In this document: positions 53,303-62,476 of the stretch, piece by piece | Numbering within the stretch: the stretch's first letter is position 1 | Layout: every line of letters starts with the position of its first letter | From: Pollutimonas sp036675275 | GTDB taxonomy: Bacteria > Pseudomonadota > Gammaproteobacteria > Burkholderiales > Burkholderiaceae_B | Assembly (NCBI GenBank): GCA_036675275.1 | Contig: JAKFFG010000010.1 | Span: forward strand, 62,001-126,000 | DNA: 64,000 nt | Reading direction: 5' to 3' | Made by a program: the position numbers and the translations under genes | The notes under the pieces: generated by a model | Told to the model about the DNA's origin: nothing | The model's input: only the letters and a program-made list of their open reading frames with translations | Database searches by the model: none

Positions 53303-54430
53303 CTAACGGTCGAAAGCCAGTTCGCAGGTGCCGGGGCGTACGCGGCGTGCGCATTCGCGCGTCGTGTCGACACAGCCGCCATCGCGATAAACCCCGCCGG
53401 GGTCGCGCAATCGCAGCATCCGGCCCACAATGCGATCGACCTCCTCCGGGTCTTGCAATGACTGCGCTACCCGAGCATCCACAACACCGTCATCCACTTG
53501 CAATTTGCCATCGCCATTGCAATACGTCGCATTGCGCCAATGAAACAGCTCCACGCACTTGGACACGAGGGTAAAAGGCTGGTCGCGCTTCCAGAAGTTG
53601 GTAAAGAGTCCGTCGCCCAGATAGAACACCCATGAGCCCTCGTAGCCCTCGACATTGGACGATTGCTCGTCGGGATTGCGAAACCACAGACGGTCGCCCG
53701 GCACATAGTACCGGGGCGGCAAAGGCTGCGCCATGGACCCGTATTCGGTCAGGAACACATCGTGGAACTGGCCCGACATAATGGCCCGCGTTTCCCATTG
53801 CCGCTGCAGCTGGATCAGTGCCGCGGGATTGCACTCGGCAAGTTCCTGCGCAATGCTCAGCAACATAACGTATTCGGTCGCCCGATAGCAGGAGAATGAA
53901 TAGAGCTTGCCTGAGCGTTCGGGCTGGGTGGTTTTCTGCAAAGCTTCGATCAAGGGCTTGCCGGGCTTGAGAATGAAACCGGTGGACAAGTCGTAGTTCC
54001 AGTAGTCCTCCGGCCGTTCGGCATGTTCCGTGTCGAAGGCAAGTGCGGTTTTGCGCGCGTTCTGCACTATGTTCCGACGGATGTTGACTGCCGACGCGAA
54101 CTCTTCAAAACTGGGAAATTTGAACGGGACAGGGCTGGCCAGCAAGGCCAGCACGATCTCCCGTTCGAGATCGTCGGAATTGTCCCCCGTGGCCAGATCC
54201 AGCTGCCGGCACAACAGCGTCGTGTCGAACCCTGGTGTAAAGCGCTGCGCGAACTCTTCGGTAACGGCAATGACTACACCGTCGTCTTCATGGCGAAGGC
54301 ATACCAACCGTTGCAGGCCAAGGCGGCCCAGATAGTCCAGCAGGCGTTGCGGCCCGCTGTCGCTTTCTCGGCATGCAGAGAGATGGATCCCGCAAACGCG
54401 TATCGCGGGGGAAAGGCTGGGCACATTCAT
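53303..54430 (-). CDS. Protein-glutamine gamma-glutamyltransferase (Tgl)-like protein
   Basis: A 375-residue protein whose residues 95-285 resemble Bacillus Tgl (spore-coat transglutaminase): PVPFKFPSFEEF, NIRRNIVQNARK, YWNYDLSTGFIL, a Cys in YSFSCYRATE (C181, aligning with the Tgl nucleophile), and PGDRLWFRNPD. The residue before the Cys is Ser180 instead of Tgl Glu, and the Tgl catalytic His region reads LFTNFWK, lacking His. About 95 extra N-terminal and 90 C-terminal residues flank it. It converges on DUF1854 two bases away. The alignment is from memory, so the fold call is fairly confident and the activity uncertain. Confidence 0.7.
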   Translation of the reverse strand: MNVPSLSPAIRVCGIHLSACRESDSGPQRLLDYLGRLGLQRLVCLRHEDDGVVIAVTEEFAQRFTPGFDTTLLCRQLDLATGDNSDDLEREIVLALLASPVPFKFPSFEEFASAVNIRRNIVQNARKTALAFDTEHAERPEDYWNYDLSTGFILKPGKPLIEALQKTTQPERSGKLYSFSCYRATEYVMLLSIAQELAECNPAALIQLQRQWETRAIMSGQFHDVFLTEYGSMAQPLPPRYYVPGDRLWFRNPDEQSSNVEGYEGSWVFYLGDGLFTNFWKRDQPFTLVSKCVELFHWRNATYCNGDGKLQVDDGVVDARVAQSLQDPEEVDRIVGRMLRLRDPGGVYRDGGCVDTTRECARRVRPGTCELAFDR

Positions 54431-54499
54431 GGGAAAACTCTTCTCTCAGAGGCGGGGATCAGGCCGGGCAAGCGCAATATTATCCGCAAAACCCCCATG

Positions 54500-55321
54500 T
54501 CAGCGATCGAATATTTCGCTTATCGCCTTATAGGGGATTGCCTCGTCGGCGAAGCTGAATGTGCCGTGCTCGCGCATCTCTTCGGCGGCACGCATGAATG
54601 CGCCCAGCGCCGCGCGGCTGAGCGCGCTGCCCACGCTCACCCGCCTCACCCCCATGTCCTGCAACTCGGCCAATCCCAGGCTTACGCCTTGCAAACCCAT
54701 TACTACATTGAGCGGACGATCGACGGCGCCCAGCACAGCCGCGATGTCGGCCTTGCTGGTCAAGCCGGGCGCATACAGGACATCCGCCCCCGCCTCTTGA
54801 TAAGCCTGCAGCCGCTTTATCGTATCGGGAAGATCGGGGCGGCCATTGAGATAATTTTCTGCGCGTGCTGTGAGGGTAAAGGGAAACGGCAGCGCGCGCG
54901 CCGCCTGGACTGCGGCGCGTATACGATCTACAGCCAGGCCCAAGTCGTAGATTGGAGAGTCAAGCCGACCGTTTGCATCTTCAATGGAGCCGCCGACCAC
55001 ACCGCTCTGTGCGGCCAGTCGTATGGTTTCCGCCACGGTATCGGGATTATCGCCGAAACCGTTTTCCAGGTCTGCGCTGACGGGCAGATCGGTGGCCGAA
55101 GCAATGTCGGCCACATGGGCCAACATGCGTTCACGACCGACGTGGAAATCGGACAGACCCATCGTAAAGGCATACCCGGCGCTGGTCGTAGCCAGCGCCT
55201 GGAAACCCAGGTGCGTCAGCAGCCTTGCCGTGCCGGCGTCGAAGGGATTGGGGATAATAAAAGCCGATGCCTGCTGGTGCAGTGCACGAAACGCGCACCC
55301 TTTTTCGTCCTGTGTTGCCAT
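54500..55321 (-). CDS. Isocitrate lyase/PEP-mutase superfamily protein
   Basis: A 273-residue beta-barrel enzyme of the PEP mutase/isocitrate lyase superfamily. The metal-binding segment is VSADLENGFGDNP and GGSIEDANG follows; the lyase loop motif KKCGH of isocitrate lyase is absent. Members include oxaloacetate decarboxylase, 2-methylisocitrate lyase and phosphonopyruvate enzymes; I cannot choose between them. Its neighbour 24 bases upstream is the carbamoylase gene, suggesting co-transcription. Confidence 0.8.
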   Translation of the reverse strand: MATQDEKGCAFRALHQQASAFIIPNPFDAGTARLLTHLGFQALATTSAGYAFTMGLSDFHVGRERMLAHVADIASATDLPVSADLENGFGDNPDTVAETIRLAAQSGVVGGSIEDANGRLDSPIYDLGLAVDRIRAAVQAARALPFPFTLTARAENYLNGRPDLPDTIKRLQAYQEAGADVLYAPGLTSKADIAAVLGAVDRPLNVVMGLQGVSLGLAELQDMGVRRVSVGSALSRAALGAFMRAAEEMREHGTFSFADEAIPYKAISEIFDR

Positions 55322-55345
55322 GATTCCCCTTTTTGGTGTGGGATG

Positions 55346-56287
55346 TCAGCGCTCCAGCGGTTCGCCTGGCCCGACTCGATCGACAATAAGCTGGTAATGC
55401 TCGGGACGGCGATGACGGGCGAAATCAAACACATTTTTCCTGAATGTTTCCGCCAGCGCCAGATCGGCATTAAACGTAATCACCTCATCGTCCTCGGTGC
55501 TGGCCTGGGCAACGATCTCGCCCGTTGGCGCCACGATGACCGACCCGCCGATCATATGATGCCCGTCTTCATAGCCGCACTTTGCCGCTGCCGCCGCCCA
55601 TACGCAATTTTGATAGGCGCTGGCCTGCAAGGTAATGAGGTGATGGTGCATTCTAAGATGGACAGGCTCCGGCCAGTGAATGTTTTGCGATGGAGTGTTG
55701 TACCCCAGCACGACCACTTCAGCGCTTTGCAGGCTCATGACGCGCCAGGTCTCGGGCCAACGACGATCATTACACAGGCACATGCCCATTTTCGTATTGT
55801 CCACATCCCATACCCCGAATGTCTCGTTTCCGACGTCGAAGTATTTTTTCTCCAGGTGCTGGAAGGGAGCATCCGGTTTGTGATCATCATGGCCGGGCAA
55901 ATGGATCTTGCGGTACTTGCCGATAATCTTGGCTGATTTATCGACCAGTATCGACGCATTGAAGCGCCGGCCATCGGGAGTCAGTTCCGCGTAGCCCAGG
56001 TAAAACCCCAGCCCCAGCTTCCTGGCTTCATCGAACAGGGGCTGAACGTCGCTATTGGGCATGGCAGCTTCAAAATAGCGCTCCTCGGCCTCTTGCATCG
56101 ACATCCAGTAGCGTGGAAAAAAAGTGGTCAAGGCCAATTCGGGAAAAACGACGAAATTGGCGCCCCGGCCATGTGCTTCCCGCAACATCTCAATCAGTCG
56201 TTTGACAACGCTGCGGCGGTCGTCGGCCAAATTGACCGGCCCCATCTGGGCAACGGCCAGGCCGAGTTTTCGGTGAGGTGCACTCAT
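55346..56287 (-). CDS. N-carbamoyl-D-amino-acid hydrolase (nitrilase superfamily)
   Basis: Carbon-nitrogen hydrolase of 313 residues. With the start at 56287 the catalytic Lys and Cys fall at K127 (KYRKIHLPG) and C172 (MCLCNDRRWPE), the same numbers as in the Agrobacterium D-carbamoylase, with the Glu at residue 50 (VVFPELAL). It hydrolyses N-carbamoyl-D-amino acids to D-amino acid, CO2 and ammonia. No hydantoinase is present here. The ribosome site is AGGGAAA. It is divergent in context from the LysR gene, which lies upstream on the same strand. Confidence 0.82.
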   Translation of the reverse strand: MSAPHRKLGLAVAQMGPVNLADDRRSVVKRLIEMLREAHGRGANFVVFPELALTTFFPRYWMSMQEAEERYFEAAMPNSDVQPLFDEARKLGLGFYLGYAELTPDGRRFNASILVDKSAKIIGKYRKIHLPGHDDHKPDAPFQHLEKKYFDVGNETFGVWDVDNTKMGMCLCNDRRWPETWRVMSLQSAEVVVLGYNTPSQNIHWPEPVHLRMHHHLITLQASAYQNCVWAAAAAKCGYEDGHHMIGGSVIVAPTGEIVAQASTEDDEVITFNADLALAETFRKNVFDFARHRRPEHYQLIVDRVGPGEPLER

Positions 56288-56478
56288 GACATTTCCCTTA
56301 TGTAGACAAAACAGCAAGCATGCCTACAACCGCAACAACCGTAAACCTTCCGGCGCCGAAGTCAGCCGCCAGGGCCTGTAGCAGTCAAAACAAAATAAAC
56401 CCTTTATTTACTTATGCTTGGCATCTTTTCCATGCTGGGCAAGGCTGAAATGCAATAGCCGCCGGTTATGCCGGAAGA

Positions 56479-57444
56479 TCAAAGTTTGATGGCTTCTTCC
56501 GCTATGACTTTCTTTACCGCATCCAGCAGCCGTCGGCCCAGCAAAGGAAGCGGATCGACATTGGAATAGGTGGCCCATATGGTCAGGCCGGCTACTGAAA
56601 CAGGCTTTACTTCCAGTAGCGGCAAGGTTTCGGCGGGAAGACTCCACAGATCGACCAGGGCGATCCCCAGTCCATGTGTCACACAGGAGACCGCGCTGGA
56701 CGGCGAATGAACTTCAATAGTGGTTCTGGGCTGCCTGACTTCACCGAAGAAACTGCTTACCATCCGCCCCGCGGGGGCATCCGCCGGATAGCTGATCCAC
56801 GGATAATGCGACACCTCGTCGGGGTAGACGATGTCCAGATTTCGGATAGGGTGGCCTTTCTGCGCAATACAGACGACGGACTCGGTGCCCAATGCAACAG
56901 ATGTCAACGACGGGCTGTCGGACGGTTGCAGCGAAATGCCTAGGTGCGCACGTCCGGCCAGGAAGTGGCCCACCATTTGATCGAACGTGGCGGTACGAAA
57001 ATCCACTTTTGCCCGTGGGCTTTTGGCATAAAGATGCTGCAGGGCGCATGGAATCATGCGCTGTCCGAATGTCGCGCTGCTGACCAGCTTGAGCGTGCCG
57101 AAGCCGGTTTCGCCCAGGCTCACCGCCAGGTCGTTGACGGACTGGATACTCTCGTAGATCTGCTCGACTTCCATGAACAGCCGCGTCGCTTCCGGCGTTG
57201 CGATTAGCCGCGCCTTCACCCGGTCGAAGAGCTGATAGCCCAGGCGGCTTTCGGTAAGTGCAAGGACCCGGCTGATGGCCGGTTGCGACACGTGCAGCAT
57301 GCGCCCCGCGGCGCTGATGGAGCCAGTAACCATGATCGCCCTGAAGACTTCGATCTGCCGCAGGCTCAGGGGTACGCGTGCAATTTTTCTGTCGTGTTCC
57401 GGCGCGCTTGCTGCGGTATGGTCGGTCGGCGGCGAGTTGGGCAT
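56479..57444 (-). CDS. LysR-family transcriptional regulator
   Basis: A 321-residue LysR regulator. The helix-turn-helix is in LRQIEVFRAIMVTGSISAAGRMLHVSQPAISRVLALTES, and the ligand domain follows from about residue 115. It is transcribed divergently from the Bug receptor and D-aminoacylase genes across a 98-base gap, the usual arrangement for an activator of the neighbouring operon. The gap contains a loose GTGA-N13-TCAC symmetry before the receptor gene. Confidence 0.9.
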   Translation of the reverse strand: MPNSPPTDHTAASAPEHDRKIARVPLSLRQIEVFRAIMVTGSISAAGRMLHVSQPAISRVLALTESRLGYQLFDRVKARLIATPEATRLFMEVEQIYESIQSVNDLAVSLGETGFGTLKLVSSATFGQRMIPCALQHLYAKSPRAKVDFRTATFDQMVGHFLAGRAHLGISLQPSDSPSLTSVALGTESVVCIAQKGHPIRNLDIVYPDEVSHYPWISYPADAPAGRMVSSFFGEVRQPRTTIEVHSPSSAVSCVTHGLGIALVDLWSLPAETLPLLEVKPVSVAGLTIWATYSNVDPLPLLGRRLLDAVKKVIAEEAIKL

Positions 57445-57542
57445 CAATATATCAACGTTATGGGTTAGCTACATATTTCTATGAATGCGTTGGACGAATA
57501 CAGTGATAGTTTGTAGCTTTCACTGCTCATTGGGGAAGAAAC

Positions 57543-58526
57543 ATGCGCACTCGTTCAATTTTCAACAGTATCACTGCCGCCGCCATCGGCTTCGGCGTCG
57601 TCTCCGCCTCGCACGCGGAAGCCCAGTATCCGAAAAATCCGATCAAGTTTATCGTACCGTCGGCGGCCGGTGGGTCTCCCGACGTGCTGTCGCGGGTTAT
57701 TGCCAATGCAATGTCCAAAGACCTGGGACAGTCCTTAGTGGTGGAAAACAAACCGGGCGCCGCCGGCAATATCGGGATCATGCAAATCAAGAACGCACCC
57801 AACGACGGCTATACCATCGGTTACGGCAACATCAATACGCTGTCCGTGAACCAGGCCTTGTTCAAGAAGCTGCCTTACGATGTCAATAAAGACCTCGCGC
57901 CCATCGGCCAGATGTTCAGCCTTTATAACGTCCTTATTGTGCCTGCTCAGTCGCCAGCGCAATCGATAGGCGATCTCGTAAAAAGCGCCAAGGAAAATCC
58001 CGGCAAGCTTTCCTACGGCGCATCGGGAGTGGGAACAACAGGGCATATGGGAGGCGAACTCTTCAAGAGCCTGGCCAAGATCGACGCTCTCTTCGTGCCT
58101 TACAACGGCGGTCCCGCCGCCCTGCAAGACCTGATCGGCGGCCGCCTCGACTACATGTTTTCCAATTCCTCAGAAGCCATTCCCCTGATCAATTCCGGCA
58201 AGGTGCGGCCGCTGGGCGTGAGCAGCGTAAAGCGCCTTACCCTGCTGCCTGAAGTTCCGACGGTTTCCGAAGCAGGTGTCGCAGGATACGAGACCGTTGC
58301 ATGGGGCGGACTCGTCGCGCCCGCCGGTACGCCTCCCGAAGTGATTGCCAGGCTGAACAAATCTTTGCAGGTTGCCTTGAACGACGAAGAGGTCAAGAAG
58401 TCGCTGGCGACATTCGGCGCTGACGCCTCATACAGCACTCCTGCGGACTTCCAGGGCCTGATAGACGGCGAAGCGAAGAAGTGGGCGTCCATCATTGACG
58501 ATGCCGGCATCCAGAAACTAGATTGA
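57543..58526 (+). CDS. Tripartite tricarboxylate transporter receptor (Bug/TctC), D-amino-acid locus
   Basis: Periplasmic receptor of 327 residues with a signal peptide ending SHAEAQ. Family landmarks YPKNPIKFIVPSAAGG, VVENKPGAAGN and VPYNGGPAALQDLIGGRLDYMF are present. It lies 10 bases before the deacylase gene, so it probably captures the N-acyl substrate or a related acid. No TctAB genes are nearby. Confidence 0.88.
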   Translation: MRTRSIFNSITAAAIGFGVVSASHAEAQYPKNPIKFIVPSAAGGSPDVLSRVIANAMSKDLGQSLVVENKPGAAGNIGIMQIKNAPNDGYTIGYGNINTLSVNQALFKKLPYDVNKDLAPIGQMFSLYNVLIVPAQSPAQSIGDLVKSAKENPGKLSYGASGVGTTGHMGGELFKSLAKIDALFVPYNGGPAALQDLIGGRLDYMFSNSSEAIPLINSGKVRPLGVSSVKRLTLLPEVPTVSEAGVAGYETVAWGGLVAPAGTPPEVIARLNKSLQVALNDEEVKKSLATFGADASYSTPADFQGLIDGEAKKWASIIDDAGIQKLD

Positions 58527-58536
58527 TAAGGCGGTT

Positions 58537-59985
58537 ATGTCGACAGATTTCATCATTTCAGGCGCCACATTGGTCGATGGATCGGGAGCCGCGCGGTTTC
58601 GGGCCGATGTGTCCGTATCGGGCGGACTCATTGCCGAAATCGGCCAATTTGATAAGGGTGAAGGCGTACGGGTAAAGGCGGCCGAAGGTTTGGTTCTGGC
58701 GCCCGGTTTCATCGACTCCCATACTCACGATGACGGCTACTTGCTGGCCCATCCCGACATGAAGCCCAAAGTTTCGCAAGGGATAACCACGGTAGTCACC
58801 GGCAACTGCGGCATCAGTCTTGCGCCCCTGCCTTCGGGCGGCGCGGTTCCGCAGCCGCTGGATCTCCTTGGCCCGCCAGAGCTATTCCGGTTCAAGACCT
58901 TCGCTGCCTGGATAGCTCAGCTTCAGGAAACGCCGGCCGCCGTCAACGTCATTCCTTTGGTCGGCCATACGACTCTGCGGGTCGCCAGCATGGCGGATAC
59001 GGGACGTGCGGCGACACAACCCGAAATTGAAGCCATGCGGCAACTGCTGGCGGAAGCGCTGGACGCCGGCGCGTTCGGGATGTCCACGGGCACTTTTTAT
59101 CCGCCGGCCTCCCAGGCGCCCACCAGCGAAATCATCCAGGTCGGCGCCGCCATGAAGCAGCGCGGAGGCCTCTATGCAACGCACTTGCGCGACGAGGCCG
59201 ACCACATTGTCCCAGCCATGGAAGAAGCTTTGGAAATCGGCAGGGCCCTGGAAAGCCTGGTTGTCTTCTCCCACCATAAACTTGCAGGCAGCAAGAATCA
59301 CGGGCGGTCCACTGAAACATTGAAGCTGATCGAAGACGCAGGCAAACACCAGGCTGTATGTATCGATTGCCATCCTTACCCAGCCACATCGACGATGTTG
59401 CGGCTGGATCGCGTCATGATCTCCAAGCGCACAATGGTGACGTGGTCCAAAGGTTATCCCGAAGCGGCGGGCCGCGACTTTGCCGATGTCATGCAAGAGC
59501 TCGGCCTGGACGAACAAGGCACGCTGGATCGATTGATGCCTGCCGGGGCAATCTACTTTCTCATGCACGAAGACGACGTGGCCAGGATCATGGCGCACCC
59601 ATTGACCATGGTTGGCTCCGACGGCTTGCCGTTCGACTCGCACCCGCATCCCAGGCAGTGGGGCACGTTCACCCGCGTGCTGCGCGCGATGGTGCGGGAG
59701 CAAAATCTGATTACGCTGGAACAGGCCATACACAAAATGACGGGATTGGCCGCCGACAACTATGGCCTGGAGAAACGCGGCCTGCTTCGACCCGGCTATT
59801 TTGCCGACCTGGTGCTGATGGACGAGACCCTGGTCACCGACCGCGCCACATTCGATGCGCCCATACAGACCAGCCAAGGCATACACGGCGTATGGGTGAA
59901 CGGCGAACCCGTCTGGGACGGCGCCGATGTTTGCGCCAACCGCCCGGGACGCGTCCTGAGCCGTCAGTCTTTCAATCGGCCCTAG
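58537..59985 (+). CDS. N-acyl-D-amino-acid deacylase (D-aminoacylase)
   Basis: Amidohydrolase-superfamily D-aminoacylase of 482 residues. Metal-binding features are HTHDD near residue 65 and the Cys in TGNCGISLAPLP; HHKLAGSKNHGRS is the conserved loop. It releases D-amino acids from N-acyl forms. It forms an operon with the Bug receptor under a divergent LysR regulator. Its stop codon is inside a terminator stem shared with the convergent racemase. Confidence 0.88.
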   Translation: MSTDFIISGATLVDGSGAARFRADVSVSGGLIAEIGQFDKGEGVRVKAAEGLVLAPGFIDSHTHDDGYLLAHPDMKPKVSQGITTVVTGNCGISLAPLPSGGAVPQPLDLLGPPELFRFKTFAAWIAQLQETPAAVNVIPLVGHTTLRVASMADTGRAATQPEIEAMRQLLAEALDAGAFGMSTGTFYPPASQAPTSEIIQVGAAMKQRGGLYATHLRDEADHIVPAMEEALEIGRALESLVVFSHHKLAGSKNHGRSTETLKLIEDAGKHQAVCIDCHPYPATSTMLRLDRVMISKRTMVTWSKGYPEAAGRDFADVMQELGLDEQGTLDRLMPAGAIYFLMHEDDVARIMAHPLTMVGSDGLPFDSHPHPRQWGTFTRVLRAMVREQNLITLEQAIHKMTGLAADNYGLEKRGLLRPGYFADLVLMDETLVTDRATFDAPIQTSQGIHGVWVNGEPVWDGADVCANRPGRVLSRQSFNRP

Positions 59986-60002
59986 GAGCCCACGCTCCTA
60001 GG
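59981..60002. terminator. Bidirectional hairpin containing both stop codons
   Basis: CCTAGGAGC and GCTCCTAGG form a perfect 9-bp stem around CCAC. The TAG of the deacylase (59983-59985) is in the left arm and the TAG of the convergent racemase (59998-60000) in the right arm, so one symmetrical element ends both genes. Confidence 0.65.
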
Positions 60003-60771
60003 CCGCCAGGGCAACGCCAGCCGATGCATTGAAGCGCTCCAGCACAGAGAGCGCCAATGCATCGATGGAGTCCGTCAACAACAGCCCGAATTCACCACGC
60101 CTATGGTGCGGAACAGCCAGCGGCAGTTCCGTGCACCCCAGCACCACGGCTCGCGCCCCGCGCTTCTCCAGCGCGGCAATGCCCTGGGCGGCTGGGGAAA
60201 ACGCGGCATCGATCCGATTGGCCTTTACGGCGGCGATGGCCGGCACGCAGCAGTCCACGACTTCAGCTTGCGAGGGCGCAAGCGGCTCGTAGCCGGCTTG
60301 CACCAAGTAGCGTTGATAAAGGCCCAGCTCCAGCGTTGCAGCCGTGCCCATGATGCCTATCTTGCCGCCATGAATGCCTTGGCGCCGCAAATCTTCAACG
60401 ACCGATTCCACGATATGCAGCACCGGCACGGCGACCTGCGACTGAAGCGCATCAAACCACAGATGCGCGGTATTGCAGGGAATGGCGATGCAATCCACGC
60501 CGGACCGCGCCAAGAATCGCATGCCCTCCAGCATGGCGGGCAAAGGATCCGTGCCGCCACTGAGCCGGGATGCGGATCGATCCGGTATGCGCGGATCATT
60601 GCGCAACAGGACCGGGATATGTTCCTGATCGGTGCGCGCGGGCGTCAGCTGTGCAAGGCGGTAGGCAAATGAAGCCCCGGCCAAGGGCCCCATGCCGCCA
60701 AGAACGCCCAGCGTTTTTCCTCCGACCGTAACGGCGGGCTTCTCGAGAAGAGCTTCCATTTCAATGTCCAT
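59998..60771 (-). CDS. Aspartate/glutamate racemase family protein (copy 2)
   Basis: A 257-residue racemase closely related to the one at 39446-40168: LGVLGGMGPLAGA, catalytic Cys in IPCNTAH and LGCTELPLAVPHHRRG, and the shared HIPVLLRNDPRIPDRSA block. Placed tail to tail with the D-aminoacylase gene, it may convert released D-amino acids (perhaps D-Asp or D-Glu) to L-forms. The ATG at 60771 is taken; M5 at 60759 is possible. Confidence 0.85.
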   Translation of the reverse strand: MDIEMEALLEKPAVTVGGKTLGVLGGMGPLAGASFAYRLAQLTPARTDQEHIPVLLRNDPRIPDRSASRLSGGTDPLPAMLEGMRFLARSGVDCIAIPCNTAHLWFDALQSQVAVPVLHIVESVVEDLRRQGIHGGKIGIMGTAATLELGLYQRYLVQAGYEPLAPSQAEVVDCCVPAIAAVKANRIDAAFSPAAQGIAALEKRGARAVVLGCTELPLAVPHHRRGEFGLLLTDSIDALALSVLERFNASAGVALAA

Positions 60772-61029
60772 TCATACGCAGGCGCAATGAGGTGTGCCAT
60801 ACGGCTGCCTGCAGATGCCAGCATGCCCGCATGTCGCCCCGCCCGCAACTCGAACTGGAAGAATGAAAAAATGCCTGGGAGTCCCGCTAGGCAGAGGCCA
60901 AGCCGCTGATCTTAAAAAGAAAGACGCCCCCCTTTAACGGCTTCCCTTTTCCCGGTGCATAACCCAGAATTATGATGAATCCTCGAATATTGATGGGTCC
61001 AACGACAACGAACTAAACGGAGACATGTC

Positions 61030-62127
61030 ATGCAAGAAAACGTTCAGCCACGCAGAAATTTTCTCAAGACCGCGGCCGGTAGCACCTTGGCGTTGGCCAG
61101 CGCCGCAGCCGGCGCACAATCATTCCTTTTCACACCCAATCAGCGCTATCCCGATCCATCCATCCTGATTCTGGACCCCAGCTTTACGAAATATCGCATC
61201 TACAGCAGCACGGTCGAGCAGGTCGCAACAGGCATGCGCTGGGCGGAAGGGCCGGTCTACTTCCCCAACGAAGGTTATGTGCTCGTAAGCGACATTCCCA
61301 ACAATAGGATCATGAAGTACGACGAATCCAATGATACGTTCAGCGTGTTCCGCGCCAATGCCAACTATGCGAACGGCAACACGCGGGATCGCCAGGGCCG
61401 CTTGATAACTTGCGAACATTCCGTCACGCGGCGGGTCGTGCGCACCGAACACGACGGCCAGATGACCGTGCTGGCAGACAACTACGAAGGGAAACGGCTG
61501 AATGCGCCGAACGACGTGGTGGTCACGTCCGATCACGCCGTCTGGTTTACCGATCCGCTGTTTGGCATCAACGGCGAGTGGGAAGGCTCGAAAGCCACAC
61601 CGGAACAGGCCACCACGAATGTATACCGCCTGGGCACCGATGGAACGCTGAAGGCCGTCATCACAGACATCGTCAATCCCAACGGACTGGCCTTTTCCCC
61701 GGATGAAAAAAAACTCTACGTCGTCGAATGGAAAGGCACGCCAAACCGCAGCATCTGGAGCTATGACGTTGCCCTGGATGGCACCGTGTCAAACAAGGTG
61801 AAGCTTATCGATGCATCAGACCACGGAGCCCTGGACGGCTTCAAGGTCGACCAGGACGGGAACCTTTGGTGCGGCTGGGGCAGCAGCGGCGCGCTCAATG
61901 CCGAACCCACGGATGTCGACGGCAGGCAAGTCTATACATTGAAAGGCGACCCGGAAGATCTCGACGGGGTCATGGTATTCAATGCAACGGGGAAAGCCAT
62001 CGGTTTTATCAAGCTTCCGGAACGCTGCGCCAACCTTACATTCGGTGGCCCGAAGAACAACCGCTTATACATGGCCAGCAGCCACTCGCTCTACGCCTTG
62101 TTCGTCGAATCGCATGGCGCAGTCTGA
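61030..62127 (+). CDS. Tat-exported SMP-30/gluconolactonase-like protein
   Basis: Six-bladed beta-propeller hydrolase of the SMP-30/gluconolaconase/LRE class, 365 residues. The N terminus has a twin-Arg signal (PRRNFLKTA then a hydrophobic run to AAGAQ). Propeller landmarks are GMRWAEGPVYFP, RLNAPNDVVVTSDHAVWFTDP, NGLAFSPDEKKLYV and LDGFKVDQDGNLWCGW, containing the metal-binding Glu, Asn and Asp. It probably hydrolyses a lactone in the periplasm. It has its own GGAGACA ribosome site and no obvious partner. Confidence 0.85.
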   Translation: MQENVQPRRNFLKTAAGSTLALASAAAGAQSFLFTPNQRYPDPSILILDPSFTKYRIYSSTVEQVATGMRWAEGPVYFPNEGYVLVSDIPNNRIMKYDESNDTFSVFRANANYANGNTRDRQGRLITCEHSVTRRVVRTEHDGQMTVLADNYEGKRLNAPNDVVVTSDHAVWFTDPLFGINGEWEGSKATPEQATTNVYRLGTDGTLKAVITDIVNPNGLAFSPDEKKLYVVEWKGTPNRSIWSYDVALDGTVSNKVKLIDASDHGALDGFKVDQDGNLWCGWGSSGALNAEPTDVDGRQVYTLKGDPEDLDGVMVFNATGKAIGFIKLPERCANLTFGGPKNNRLYMASSHSLYALFVESHGAV

Positions 62128-62266
62128 CTACCCGACCTGAGTCGAACGCGCTGTCGCTGGCCGATGTGCGAGCGGCACGCCAAAACGCCGCGCCATTTGC
62201 GGCCTTGACATGCGCAGCACATGGTCGGTAGCATGAAACCTCACATGAGACTTGCAGGGAATTCAA

Positions 62267-62476
62267 ATGACCACGACAAGCAAAGGAGAGCGGCATCGCG
62301 CCAAGCTGCGGGCTGCTGGTCTGCGCCCCTTGCAGATATGGGTCCATGACACCCGTACGCCTGCTATTTCTGAGCAACTTGCGCGGCAATGTCATAAGCT
62401 GAAGCACGACCCGGCCGAGCGCGAAATCATTGAATTTGTCGAAGAAGCAGCGGCGCAGACAGAGGGCTGGCGATGA
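62267..62476 (+). CDS. mazE: MazE-like antitoxin (DUF3018 type)
   Basis: A 69-residue antitoxin with the QIWVHDTRTP segment typical of DUF3018 antitoxins that pair with MazF. The charged, helical C terminus (EREIIEFVEEAAAQTEGWR) would wrap the toxin. The ATG at 62267 follows AGGGAA; an upstream ATG at 62252 adds five residues. Its TGA overlaps the toxin ATG (ATGA). Confidence 0.82.
   Translation: MTTTSKGERHRAKLRAAGLRPLQIWVHDTRTPAISEQLARQCHKLKHDPAEREIIEFVEEAAAQTEGWR

Noticed and set aside
54023..55936. Plus-strand open frame of 637 codons
   Set aside because: Runs antisense across three recognisable genes (Tgl-like, PEP-mutase family, carbamoylase); a GC-bias shadow.
57445..57542. LysR operator (GTGA-N13-TCAC) before the Bug receptor
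   Set aside because: Only four-base arms match; too weak to list as a site although the location is plausible.
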